Source of the DNA: Streptomyces caatingaensis
GTDB taxonomy: Bacteria > Actinomycetota > Actinomycetes > Streptomycetales > Streptomycetaceae
Direction of reading: 5' to 3'
NCBI RefSeq assembly: GCF_001187435.1
Contig: NZ_LFXA01000009.1
Coordinates: 620,001 to 684,000, forward strand
DNA: 64,000 nucleotides
Each line of letters begins with the position of its first letter. The stretch's first letter is position 1. Position numbers and translations under genes: made by a program. Of this stretch, positions 43,664-52,228 are shown one piece after another. The notes beneath the pieces are model-generated. The model searched no databases. It was not told the DNA's origin and saw nothing but the letters and a program-made list of their open reading frames with translations.

Positions 43664-44119
43664 ATGAGCGACACCATCACCGAGCCGCAGAACGGCACCG
43701 TGGACGGCCGGGGGGCCGCGCCGGCCGGTATCAAGCCGTTGCCGGTGTGGTTCTTCACCTTCGAGGGCGTCATGGGCGCCGCCTTCGACTTCCTCAAGGT
43801 GTGGGACCGGGCGTGGATGGTGCTCCTCGCCCTGGGCCTGCTGAACTTCGCCGTGGGGCTGACGGTCATGGGCCGCCGGAAGAAGCTGATGAAGGCCATG
43901 CTGAAGGACCGCCGCGCCCGGAAGGTCCTCTTCGCCCTCATCGGGGCGCGGATCGCCCTCCACCTCGTCCTGGGCGCGGCGGGCGTCGTCGTGGAGTCGG
44001 CCGCCGCCCACCTCGTCCTGGGCCTGGTGATGTCCGCGGCGACCGTCACCCTGATCTGGTTCGACCAGCGCATAGCCTTCCGCACGCTGGGCCTGACCCC
44101 GTCGGGCACCGCCGCCTGA
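43664..44119 (+). CDS. Small membrane protein, function unknown
   Basis: A 151-residue protein with three or four predicted membrane helices (near 30, 50, 90 and 115) and a basic loop GRRKKLMKAMLKDRRARK between the second and third. GGGGCGGAG precedes ATG 43664. No domain recognised; it lies alone between the nrd leader and the permease unit. Confidence 0.75.
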   Translation: MSDTITEPQNGTVDGRGAAPAGIKPLPVWFFTFEGVMGAAFDFLKVWDRAWMVLLALGLLNFAVGLTVMGRRKKLMKAMLKDRRARKVLFALIGARIALHLVLGAAGVVVESAAAHLVLGLVMSAATVTLIWFDQRIAFRTLGLTPSGTAA

Positions 44120-44140
44120 CGGCCTGGGGGAAGGAGGGAG

Positions 44141-44180
44141 CGGCCGGGCCGCGGGGCGGAGCGGCTCCGCGGCCCGGCCG
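44141..44180. terminator. Bidirectional terminator
   Basis: CGGCCGGGCCGCGG (44141-44154) pairs with CCGCGGCCCGGCCG (44167-44180) between convergent genes. Confidence 0.75.
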
Positions 44181-44184
44181 TCCC

Positions 44185-45810
44185 TCAGTGCCCGCCCGGC
44201 GCCCCCGCGGTGGCCGGCGGCAGCTCGACCGCCACGTCCGGGTCGCCGGCGTCCGCCGTGTAGTCCGAGGGCCGGGTCTCGTCCCTGCCGTCCGGGGCCT
44301 TCACGGCCTTGAGGACGAGCGTCAGGACGATCACGGCGGCGACGTTCAGGGCGAAGGCGGTCAGGCCGATGTAGCCCTTCTCGCCGATGAACGGAATGAG
44401 GTTGGTGTTGCCGAAATGGTCCTGTGTGGCGCTGGGTGTCTCGTACGCCCGCCAGGTCCCGTACGCCATGCCCACCGCCCAGCCGGCCAGCAGGGCCCGG
44501 CGGTGGAACCAGCGGGTGAACAGCCCCCCGACGAGGGCGGGCACGGTCTGGAGGATCCAGATGCCGCCCAGCAGCTGGAAGTTGATGGCCACCGTCTTGT
44601 CCATGGTGAGGACGAAGACCAGCGCGCCCACCTTCACCAGCAGCGAGGCGAGTTTGGACACCTTCGCCTCGTGCTCGGGGGTCGCGTCCTTGCGCAGGAA
44701 GTCCTTGTAGATATTGCGGGTGAAGAGGTTCGCCGCGGCGATGGACATGATGGCGGCGGGCACCAGGGCGCCGATGCCGATGGCCGCGAAGGCCACCCCG
44801 GTGAACCAGTCGGGGAACATGTCGTCGAAGAGCTGCGGAATGGCGAGCTGGCCGTTCTTCACCTTGATCCCGGCCGCGACCGCCATGAATCCCAGCATGG
44901 CCAGCAGGCCGAGCATCAGCGAATAGAGCGGAAGGATCGTGGTGTTGCGGCGGATGACGTTCCGGTTCTTGCTGGAGAGCACCGCCGTCACCGAGTGCGG
45001 ATAGAGGAACAGCGCCATCGCCGAGCCCAGTGCGAGCGTCGCGTAGGCCCACTGCGCGTCCGGTCCGGAGACGAGCGCGCCGCGCGGCTTTCCGGTCGCC
45101 GGATTCTTGGTGGAGAACGCCTCGCCCGCCTTCGCGAAGATCTCGTGGAATCCGCCGAGGCGGAGCGGGATGTAGATGATGGCGACCGCGATGACGATGT
45201 AGATCAGCGCGTCCTTGACGAAGGCGATGAGGGCCGGCGCCCGCAGTCCCGAGGAGTAGGTGTAGGCGGCCAGTACACCGAAGGCGATGAGCAGCGGCAG
45301 GTCCTTCATAAACCAGTTGGAACCGCCACCCACCCCCATGACGTCCAGCACCGCCTGGATGCCGACCAGTTGGAGCGCGATGTACGGCATCGTCGCGAGA
45401 ATGCCGGTGAGGGCCAGGGCCAGGGAGAGCCCCTTGGACCCGAACCTGCCGCGCACGAAGTCCGAGGAGGTGACATAGCCGTGCCGGTGGGCCACCGACC
45501 ACAGCCGCGGCAGGAACGTGAACACCAGCGGATAGCAGAGGATGGTGTACGGCACGGCGAAGAACCCCGCGGCCCCGCCCGCGTAGACGGCCGCCGGGAC
45601 GGCGACGAAGGTGTACGCGGTGTAGAGGTCGCCGCCCAGCAGGAACCAGGTGATCCAGGTTCCGAAGGAGCGCCCGCCCAGCCCCCATTCGTCGAGGTTG
45701 TCGGCGTTCTCCGCCCGCCGCCACTTCGCCGCCATGAACCCCATGACGGTGACGGCCAGGAAGAAGAGGACGAAGACGGTCAGCGCCACACCGTTGACTC
45801 CGTGGTTCAT
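44185..45810 (-). CDS. Sodium:solute symporter (SSS family)
   Basis: A 541-residue permease with about 13 membrane helices, related to MctC-type monocarboxylate uptake systems (GGRSFGTWITWFLLGGDLYTAYTF near residue 45, the sodium-site helix SAMALFLYPHS near 285). The tail is acidic and cytoplasmic. ATG 45810 overlaps the DUF3311 stop (ATGA). The pair with DUF3311 supports an organic-acid or amino-acid symporter; substrate not certain. Confidence 0.88.
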   Translation of the reverse strand: MNHGVNGVALTVFVLFFLAVTVMGFMAAKWRRAENADNLDEWGLGGRSFGTWITWFLLGGDLYTAYTFVAVPAAVYAGGAAGFFAVPYTILCYPLVFTFLPRLWSVAHRHGYVTSSDFVRGRFGSKGLSLALALTGILATMPYIALQLVGIQAVLDVMGVGGGSNWFMKDLPLLIAFGVLAAYTYSSGLRAPALIAFVKDALIYIVIAVAIIYIPLRLGGFHEIFAKAGEAFSTKNPATGKPRGALVSGPDAQWAYATLALGSAMALFLYPHSVTAVLSSKNRNVIRRNTTILPLYSLMLGLLAMLGFMAVAAGIKVKNGQLAIPQLFDDMFPDWFTGVAFAAIGIGALVPAAIMSIAAANLFTRNIYKDFLRKDATPEHEAKVSKLASLLVKVGALVFVLTMDKTVAINFQLLGGIWILQTVPALVGGLFTRWFHRRALLAGWAVGMAYGTWRAYETPSATQDHFGNTNLIPFIGEKGYIGLTAFALNVAAVIVLTLVLKAVKAPDGRDETRPSDYTADAGDPDVAVELPPATAGAPGGH

Positions 45811-46067
45811 CGCCGCGCCCCGCCCTTCCGGGCCCGCTCGGCCCGCCGCACCAGGACGTAGGCGACCGCGGTCAGCGCCGTGGATATCGGCACCCACAGC
45901 ATCTGGTACCAGTAGAAGAAGGGGATGCCGATGAACTCCGGTGTCGTACGGGCGTAGGAGTCGACCCAGAGCATCGCCCCGAACGGGAGGGCGAGGCAGA
46001 GGCCCGCCACGGCCAGCGGGAGCGTCACGACAGGTCTGCGCCTGTCCTCGGAGGGTGGTTCGGACAT
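45807..46067 (-). CDS. DUF3311 small membrane protein, partner of the symporter
   Basis: An 86-residue protein with two membrane helices (near 17-35 and 52-72) and the DUF3311 motif FIGIPFFYWYQMLWV. Proteins of this type regularly precede SSS permeases and are probably needed for their assembly. Coupled to the permease by ATGA. Confidence 0.85.
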   Translation of the reverse strand: MSEPPSEDRRRPVVTLPLAVAGLCLALPFGAMLWVDSYARTTPEFIGIPFFYWYQMLWVPISTALTAVAYVLVRRAERARKGGARR

Positions 46068-46224
46068 GCGAGGGCTCCGTCCCCGTGTGGTGAGCGTGCA
46101 CATGCGCGATCAACTCGCGTAATGCGCACGCAATCTAGGGGAGGGAGCCTCCGGGCGACAGCCCCTGTCCGGATATCGGTATCAAATCGTCAGGTCGCCG
46201 GGGGCGCGGGCGCGTGTGCGGCGG

Positions 46225-46265
46225 GGCCGGTCCGTCCCCGTCCCCCGGCCGGGGACGGACCGGCC
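46225..46265 (-). terminator. Terminator after the secreted I36-like gene
   Basis: A perfect 16-bp stem (46225-46240 with 46250-46265) five bases beyond the stop at 46271. Confidence 0.75.
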
Positions 46266-46270
46266 GCGGA

Positions 46271-46666
46271 TCAGCGGCAGTTGACCCAGCGGTTGGAGTG
46301 GATGCTGCCCGGGTGCGGGTGGCCGGCCTTCTCACCGCGCTTGTAGATCACCGACGCGCCCGAGTAGTTCTTCCCGCCGAAGACCTGGACGTCGCAGCTC
46401 TTGCCGTTGTTGAAGTACGAGCGGATGGTGCCGGCGAACGGACCGCCGAACCGCGTGAGGTCCGGGTTGTCCTTCGCCACCTTCTGCATCCGGCCGGTGA
46501 AGTTCTCGCCGCCCCAGACGCAGAGGTAGCCCTTGGGGCAGGCGCCCGCCCCCTGGACGGAGGCGCCGCTCCCGGCGGCGTACGCGGTGCCCGTGACGGT
46601 GGTGCCGGCGATGGCGAGGGTCGCGATGCCCAGGCCGAGGCGCCGGCGGATGCTGCTGGAGATCAT
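46271..46666 (-). CDS. Secreted peptidase-inhibitor I36-like / crystallin-like protein
   Basis: A 131-residue protein with a signal peptide ending near residue 30 (GTAYA-A). The mature part has four Cys (ACPKGYLCVW, SCDV, VNCR) and Trp/Phe-rich beta motifs typical of peptidase inhibitor family I36 or beta/gamma-crystallin folds. AGGAG precedes ATG 46666. Secreted; target unknown. Confidence 0.8.
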   Translation of the reverse strand: MISSSIRRRLGLGIATLAIAGTTVTGTAYAAGSGASVQGAGACPKGYLCVWGGENFTGRMQKVAKDNPDLTRFGGPFAGTIRSYFNNGKSCDVQVFGGKNYSGASVIYKRGEKAGHPHPGSIHSNRWVNCR

Positions 46667-46902
46667 GTCTGCTCCTGGTGGATGCGCGAAGTACGCGGGA
46701 TCTGGGTGTGCGCCACGGCGTGTGCGGTGCCCCGTGGGGCCGTTGCCGTGCCGCGTGGCCACAGGTTCGGCGGCCCCCCTCCCGTCCCGCCACGGCCGGG
46801 CCGCGGGACGGGAGAACGGGGACCGCCCGCCCGTCCCGCCTGCGCGAACGGGACGTCCCCGGGGACGCCGTGGGACGCGGTCCGCGCCCGTAAGCTGCGC
46901 GC

Positions 46903-47556
46903 ATGACACAGGAGTCCTATGACCTCGTCATCTTCGACTGCGACGGCGTCCTGGTCGACAGCGAGCGGATCGCCGTCCGGCTGGACGCCCGGATGCTGGC
47001 GGACCTCGGATGCCCCCTCACCGAGGAGGAGATCGTCGAACGGTTCCTCGGGGCGTCGGACGGCGAGCTCGTCCGCGCGGTGGAGGAACGGCTCGGACGG
47101 TCCCCGGAACCGGAGTGGTGGGAGCCCTACCGGCGGGCCTGCGAGGAGGCGTTCGAGAACGAGCTGACGCCGGTGGACGGGGTCGTCGAGGCGCTCAAGG
47201 AGATCGACCTCCCCATCTGCCTCGCCTCCAACGGCAGTCACGAGAAGATAGCCCGCAGCCTGCGCATCACCGGGCTCCACGAGCGCTTCGCGGGACGGGT
47301 GTTCAGCGCCCAGGACGTCCCCCGCGGCAAGCCCGCCCCCGACCTCTTCCTGCACGCCGCCCGGACGATGGGCGCCGCACCGGCCCGCTGCGCCGTCGTC
47401 GAGGACAGCCGCTACGGGGTGCGCGCGGCCCGCGCGGCGGGCATGCGGTCGTTCGGCTACTGCGGAGGGCTCACCCCCGCGGAGTGGCTGGCGGGCGAGG
47501 GGACGGTGGTGTTCGACGACATGCGGGCGCTGCCGGGTCTGTTGCTCGGGGAGTGA
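46903..47556 (+). CDS. HAD-superfamily phosphatase/phosphoglucomutase-like
   Basis: A 217-residue HAD hydrolase of the beta-phosphoglucomutase-like group. FDCDGVLVDSE holds the nucleophile Asp and acid/base Asp; SNGSHEK, the GKPAPDLF Lys and VVEDSRYGV complete the site. A -10-like TAAGCT ends six bases before ATG 46903, so the transcript may be leaderless. Its 3' end overlaps the MFS gene on the other strand by 86 bases. Substrate unknown. Confidence 0.9.
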   Translation: MTQESYDLVIFDCDGVLVDSERIAVRLDARMLADLGCPLTEEEIVERFLGASDGELVRAVEERLGRSPEPEWWEPYRRACEEAFENELTPVDGVVEALKEIDLPICLASNGSHEKIARSLRITGLHERFAGRVFSAQDVPRGKPAPDLFLHAARTMGAAPARCAVVEDSRYGVRAARAAGMRSFGYCGGLTPAEWLAGEGTVVFDDMRALPGLLLGE

Positions 47557-48944
47557 CGGGCGCCGCGGGCCGCCGCTCCCGCAGCAGCGGCAGCAGCGCC
47601 AAGGACAGCCCGCACACCACCACGTCGAACACCGACGCGGCCGCCAGCCCCCGCCCGTACGCCGGCACGTCACCCCCCGGCGCCCCGCCCACCGCCCCGT
47701 AGTACAGCACCCCCACCACGGCCACCCCGACCGCGCCGCCCACCTGCTGCCCCGTGGAAAGGACACCGGACGCCGTCCCCGCCTCCGCCGGCGCGACCCG
47801 CGCCAGGACCGCGCCGATCAGCGGCGTCACCAGGAGCCCGGTGCCCGCCCCGGTGAGCGCCAGGCCCGGCAGCAGGTGCCAGGGGGACAGCGCGCCGCCC
47901 GCGAGCAGCGCCACGACGGCGTCCACCGCGTGGCCGAGGGCGCACACCACCGCGCCGTACGCCAGCGGCCGCCGCCCGGACGACCTGCCCGCCACCACGC
48001 TCGCCCCGAAGAACGCCGCCGCGAACGGCAGATACACCAGCCCCGCGCCCAGCGTGCCCACGCCCAGCCCGTCCTGGACGGTCAACGACAGCACCAGAAA
48101 CGAGGAGTTGATCCCCGAGTAGACCAGCACGACGAGCACGACGCCGACGGCGAAGGGCCGTTCGCGCAGCAGCCCCGGCCGCACCAGCGGCGACCGCGCC
48201 CGCCGCTCCACCGCGGCGAAGCACGCGAACGCCCCCGCCGCCGACGCCAGGCACAGCCACGTCCACAGCGGCCAGCCGCGCTCCCGGCCCGCCACGAGCG
48301 GCACCACCAGCAGGGACAGGGCGACGGTCAGCACGGCCGCCCCGGCCAGGTCGAGCCGGCCGGCCCCCGGGGCGCGGGACTCCGGCACCAGCACGGCGGC
48401 CAGGACGCACACGGCCAGCCCCACCGGCACGTTCACCCAGAACACCGGCCGCCACGACATGCCGAAGAGGTCCGCGGGGACCAGCAGCCCGCCGAGCAGC
48501 TGGCCCGCCACCCCCGCCGCACCGATCACCGCGCCGAGCGCCCCCAGCGCCCCGCCCCGCCGGGAAGAGCACCTGGATCACCGAGAAGACCTGGGGGAAC
48601 AGCAGCGCCGCGCCGAGCCCCTGCACCAGCCGGGCGGCGACCAGGGCACCGGCCCCCGGGGCCGCGGCACACGCCGCCGACGCCAGGGTGAAGACGGCGG
48701 TGCCGGTCAGGAACACCCGTCTGCGGCCCAGGAGATCACCCAGCCGGGCACCGGTGATCAGCGCGACGGCATAGGCCAGCTGGTAGCCCGCCAGGACGAG
48801 CTGGACATCGGCGTCCGACGCACGCAGGTCCCGCTGGATCGCGGGCGCGGCGACGAGGACGACGAACGTGTCCAGCACGGCCATGAAGACGCCCGTGAGC
48901 AGAACGGCCAGGGCGGGGACGGGGGATCGTGGAGTCCGTTTCAT
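47471..48944 (-). pseudogene. MFS multidrug exporter (DHA2-like), frameshifted
   Basis: From ATG 48944 the first part (MKRTPRSPVPALAVLLTGVF, GARLGDLLGRRRVF motif A) runs to ...VIQVLFPAGRG near 48560. The remainder (IGAAGVAGQLLGG ... to LLPLLRERRP) is in the next frame and ends at 47471. One extra G in the G/C run at 48550-48562 explains it; removing it gives a continuous protein of about 490 residues with 14 helices. It is divergent from an XRE regulator 85 bases away, a usual exporter-regulator pair. The frameshift could be an assembly error. Confidence 0.78.
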
Positions 48945-49029
48945 GACCACGACGCTCGCCCGCCCCGCCGGACCGCTCCAGACGGAAAATATGCTGGTGG
49001 CCGCAGTACCACCCGAGCCGGAGGACCCC

Positions 49030-49890
49030 ATGGCGAGCACGACGGCGGACCGGGGACACCGGCGCGCCCTGGCCGCGTTCCTGCGCTCGCGCCGCGAGCG
49101 GCTGCTCCCGTCCGACGTCGGCCTGCCGGCCGGCCCGCGCCGCCGCACCCCAGGACTGCGCCGCGAGGAGGTCGCCCTGCTCTCCGGCGTCAGCGTCACC
49201 TGGTACACCTGGCTGGAGCAGGCACGCGGGATCGGCGTCAGCCGGCAGGTGCTGCACGGGCTGGCCCGGGCGCTGCTGCTGTCCCCCGCCGAGACCCGGC
49301 ACCTCTTCTCGCTCGCGGGCGAGGCACCGCCCGACGGGAACCCCCCGGAGCCGCCGCGGGAAGCCGGCCCCGCCCTGCGCCGCCTGGTGGACGCCCTCGA
49401 CCCCCACCCCGCCTACGTGGTGTCGCCCACCTGGGACCTGCTCGCCTGGAACCGGGCCGAGGCCGGGCTGATCGGCGACCCCGCGCGCCGGCCCGGCCCC
49501 GGGCCCAATCTGCTGCGGCGGGTGTTCCTGGACCCCGCGACGCGCGCACTGCTGGTCGACTGGCCGGGGCAGGCGCGCATGCTCCTGGAGCAGTACCGCG
49601 CGGCGGCCGACCGCCACGCGGGCGACGCGGACTTCGCCCGGCTGACGGGCGAACTCCTCGCCGGAAGTGCCGAGTTCGCTCGGTGGTGGCACACGCACGA
49701 CATCGCCGAATTCCGGCCGGTCCGGCGGGAGTTCGACCATCCGCGGCTCGGGCGGCTGTCCTTCGACTACGTGAAGCTGGCCGAGCTGGACACTCCCGGT
49801 GTCACTCTCGTCTCCTGCCTGCCGGCCGACGGGGCGACGGCGCGGCGGCTGCCGGAGCTGAGCGCCCTCGGCGCGCCCTGCGGTGGATGA
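49030..49890 (+). CDS. XRE-family regulator with MmyB-like ligand domain
   Basis: A 286-residue regulator. The N-terminal helix-turn-helix spans residues 25-80 (GLRREEVALLSGVSVTWYTWLEQARG). The C-terminal domain (about 110-270, with NRAEAGLIGDPARRPGPGPNLLRRVFLDP) is of the MmyB type, which binds a small hydrophobic ligand in relatives. GGAGG is five bases before ATG 49030. It probably controls the divergent MFS exporter. Confidence 0.9.
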   Translation: MASTTADRGHRRALAAFLRSRRERLLPSDVGLPAGPRRRTPGLRREEVALLSGVSVTWYTWLEQARGIGVSRQVLHGLARALLLSPAETRHLFSLAGEAPPDGNPPEPPREAGPALRRLVDALDPHPAYVVSPTWDLLAWNRAEAGLIGDPARRPGPGPNLLRRVFLDPATRALLVDWPGQARMLLEQYRAAADRHAGDADFARLTGELLAGSAEFARWWHTHDIAEFRPVRREFDHPRLGRLSFDYVKLAELDTPGVTLVSCLPADGATARRLPELSALGAPCGG

Positions 49891-49897
49891 CGCCCCG

Positions 49898-50959
49898 TCA
49901 GATGAAGTCCGCGTGGAGACCGGCCGGGGTCTCGGGCGGCGCGTGCTCCGGGAGCAGGCCGCGGTCCTCGCGCAGGCGCTCCAGCAGTTCGTTCTGCGGG
50001 CGGTAGGCGCAGGAGCCGCAGAGTCCGGCGCGCAGGGGGTCCGTCGCCTCCCAGGCCGCGCGGGCGCCGCCGTCGAGGGTCTCCGTCCAGCCGTCCGCGA
50101 CCACGTCCCCGGTCCGGTAGCGGTGGTCGGCCCGCACCTGCGGACAGGGGTAGAGGTGGCCGTCGGCGGCGACCGTCGCGGTGAAGCGGCTGTAGTGGCA
50201 GCGGTGGAAGCGGCCGCCCGGGGAGCGGTCGCGGCCGGTCACGTGGACCTCGAAGTCCCGTGCGGCGAGCAGCGCGGCCTCCTCCAGCGCGGCGGCCGTC
50301 TCCGGGCCCTCCGCCCCCGGGGCGGCCTCGAAGCGGATGTAGTGGGCGCCCGCCCCGCGGGCCGCGCGGGCGGCGGCCGGGATCCCGGCCGGGTTCCGGC
50401 CGCCGATCACATAGTGCAGGCCGATGCGGAAGTCCGGGTCGATGGCCGACTGCCGCAGCCGGCCGACGTCGTCGAGGATCAGCGCGTCGTACGCGAAGGC
50501 GACGCGCACCCAGGTGTGGGTGGACGCGACGCACTCCGCCACCTCCGGGCGGCCGAGCCGGGTGCCGTCGGTCACCAGCCCCAGCCGCAGGCCGGCTTCG
50601 TGGCCCGCGTCGCAGACCGTCGGGTAACCGGGGTGCGCGGTCGGTTCGCGGCCGCCGCGGAAGGAGACCGCGCGTCCGCCGCCGGCCGCGAACTCCCGCA
50701 GCAGACGGACGGTGTCGTCCGTGGACAGCCCGTCCCCGGCCCCGGTGTCCCGGGGGGCGAGGGCGACGCGCAGGTGGACGGGGCGGAGCGGGGCGCCGTC
50801 CACGAAGCGGCGCAGCAGGGCGCGGTGGGCGAGGATCTTGTCGGGGGAGAGGGCCGGGCCGAGGCCGACGGCTTCGGCGGCCGGGGCCGGATCGGGTGCG
50901 CCCCGGCCGGCCGGCGCACTGTCGGGCGGGCCCGCCGCTTCGGCGGTGGGTGATGTCAC
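49898..50959 (-). CDS. Radical-SAM-like protein lacking the CxxxCxxC motif
   Basis: A 353-residue protein whose fold order matches radical SAM enzymes: a first strand (PVHLRVAL, about residues 60-67), the GGREP motif near 103 in place of GGEP, and later strands of the barrel. Where CxxxCxxC should bind the AdoMet iron-sulfur cluster (about 68-76) the sequence is APRDTGAGD with no Cys. A C-terminal four-Cys set (CHYSRF, YPC, CGSC) like a SPASM/twitch auxiliary site is kept. So radical chemistry is unlikely, and binding or a new role is possible. GTG 50959 has GAGAGGA upstream; GTG 51001 would overlap the promoter. Confidence 0.75.
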   Translation of the reverse strand: MTSPTAEAAGPPDSAPAGRGAPDPAPAAEAVGLGPALSPDKILAHRALLRRFVDGAPLRPVHLRVALAPRDTGAGDGLSTDDTVRLLREFAAGGGRAVSFRGGREPTAHPGYPTVCDAGHEAGLRLGLVTDGTRLGRPEVAECVASTHTWVRVAFAYDALILDDVGRLRQSAIDPDFRIGLHYVIGGRNPAGIPAAARAARGAGAHYIRFEAAPGAEGPETAAALEEAALLAARDFEVHVTGRDRSPGGRFHRCHYSRFTATVAADGHLYPCPQVRADHRYRTGDVVADGWTETLDGGARAAWEATDPLRAGLCGSCAYRPQNELLERLREDRGLLPEHAPPETPAGLHADFI

Positions 50960-50997
50960 GATCGTCCTCTCGCAGAGCCAGAGGGTCGGCGGCCGTG

Positions 50998-51026
50998 ACA
51001 CTATGAGCCGCCGTCATGGGCGTCAA
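50998..51026 (-). promoter_or_regulatory. Promoter of the radical-SAM-like gene
   Basis: On the minus strand TTGACG (51026-51021) and TAGTGT (51003-50998) are 17 bases apart. The predicted start near 50991 gives a leader of about 32 bases. A strong housekeeping match. Confidence 0.7.
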
Positions 51027-51114
51027 TAGGCATAGACCAGGGCCCCGCCGGCGGGCGGGAGCGGCGGGATGGCCGTATCCGGACGTGCTTTGCTCCTGCG
51101 GCGGCGCGGGGTCC

Positions 51115-51252
51115 CGCCGGGCGTCCGCCTACTCCGCCGGCCGTCGCAGCCGCGTGACGCCGTGTTGTTCCGGGGGCAACCCCCGGACCCCCGGCCGCGA
51201 CCGCGTGCCGCCGGGCGCCCGCTACTCCGCCGGCCGCCGCAACCTCGCCACG
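51115..51252. repeat. Imperfect direct repeat of the dasR 3' end
   Basis: The last bases of dasR (copy at 51209-51252, encoding VARLRRPAE-stop) recur at 51115-51159 in the same order, encoding VTRLRRPAE-stop on the minus strand. The copies start about 94 bases apart. A remnant of a local duplication. Confidence 0.7.
51169..51187 (-). terminator. Terminator of dasR
   Basis: TCCGGGGG (51169-51176) pairs with CCCCCGGA (51180-51187) around CAA, 35 bases beyond the dasR stop. Confidence 0.6.
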
Positions 51253-51989
51253 AACTTGTAGCGATCGCCCCGGTAGACCGACCGGACCCACTCCACCGGG
51301 CGGCCCTCCGCGTCCAGGGAGTGCCGGGAGAGCATCAGCATCGGCAGGCCCGTGTCCGTGCCGAGGAGGCCGGCCTCGCGGGGGGTGGCGAGGGAGGTCT
51401 CGATGGTTTCCTCGGCCTCGGCGAGGTGGACGTCGTAGACCTCCGCCAGCGCCGTGTAGAGCGAGGTGTACCTCACCAGGTTCCGCCGCAGCGCCGGGAA
51501 GCGCTTGGCCGACAGGTGCGTCGTCTCGATGGCCATCGGCTCGCCGCTGGCCAGCCGCAGCCGCTCGATGCGCAGCACGCGCCCGCCCGGCGCGATGTCC
51601 AGCAGGGCCGAGAGCCGGTCGTCGGCGGTGACGTAGCCGATGTCGAGGAGCTGGGAGGTGGGTTCGAGGCCCTGGGCCCGCATGTCCTCGGTGTAGGACG
51701 TCAGTTGCAGCGCCTGCGAGACCTTCGGCTTCGCGACGAACGTCCCCTTGCCCTGGATCCGCTCAAGACGCCCCTCGACCACCAGTTCCTGGAGCGCCTG
51801 ACGGACTGTGGTGCGGGAGGTGTCGAACTCCGCGGCGAGCGTGCGCTCGGGAGGCACCGGCGTCCCGGGGGGAAGCGTTTCGGTCATCTCCAGGAGGTGG
51901 CGTTTGAGCCGGTAGTACTTGGGAACGCGGGCGGTCCGCGCACCGCCCCCGGCGCCGCCGCTCTCCGTCGTCCCGCCCTCGGTCGCCAT
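51222..51989 (-). CDS. dasR: GntR/HutC-family global regulator DasR
   Basis: A 255-residue regulator. The winged helix (PPERTLAAEFDTSRTTVRQALQELVVEGRLERIQGKGTFVA, about residues 45-90) is nearly identical to S. coelicolor DasR as I remember it. The UTRA effector domain follows, and it binds glucosamine-6-phosphate in DasR. DasR represses chitin and GlcNAc genes and controls antibiotic production. ATG 51989 is preceded by GGGAAGG. It is divergent from dasABCD, with dre sites between. Confidence 0.94.
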   Translation of the reverse strand: MATEGGTTESGGAGGGARTARVPKYYRLKRHLLEMTETLPPGTPVPPERTLAAEFDTSRTTVRQALQELVVEGRLERIQGKGTFVAKPKVSQALQLTSYTEDMRAQGLEPTSQLLDIGYVTADDRLSALLDIAPGGRVLRIERLRLASGEPMAIETTHLSAKRFPALRRNLVRYTSLYTALAEVYDVHLAEAEETIETSLATPREAGLLGTDTGLPMLMLSRHSLDAEGRPVEWVRSVYRGDRYKFVARLRRPAE

Positions 51990-52146
51990 GGCGTGCCTTC
52001 CCGACTCCGCTCCTGCTGCCGTCACCGGCTCCTCCGTCCATCGCCGTCACATGGTGGCACGCGCACCGCCCGAGGGGACCGGAGATGCCCTGGTCATCCT
52101 CAGGTGTCGGTCCGGTAACGGAGCCGACAGCGACTCTTATACACCC

Positions 52147-52197
52147 TTGACACCCCAAAAGGTCTAGGCCAAGCTGCGGGCACTGGTCTAAACCATT
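52147..52197 (+). promoter_or_regulatory. dasA promoter with two DasR operators (dre)
   Basis: TTGACA (52147-52152) is 17 bases before CAAGCT (52170-52175). A weak dre-like site lies in the spacer (AAAGGTCTAGGCCAAG, 52158-52173) and a good one at the start point (ACTGGTCTAAACCATT, 52182-52197). The known consensus is ACTGGTCTAGACCACT. DasR bound here would block transcription. Confidence 0.75.
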
Positions 52198-52228
52198 AAA
52201 GACCACTTTCGGTCCTGAGGAGAGTGCT

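Noticed and set aside
51010..51220. Insertion-sequence remnant near dasR
   Set aside because: The repeat copies only the dasR end and has no transposase or terminal inverted repeats.
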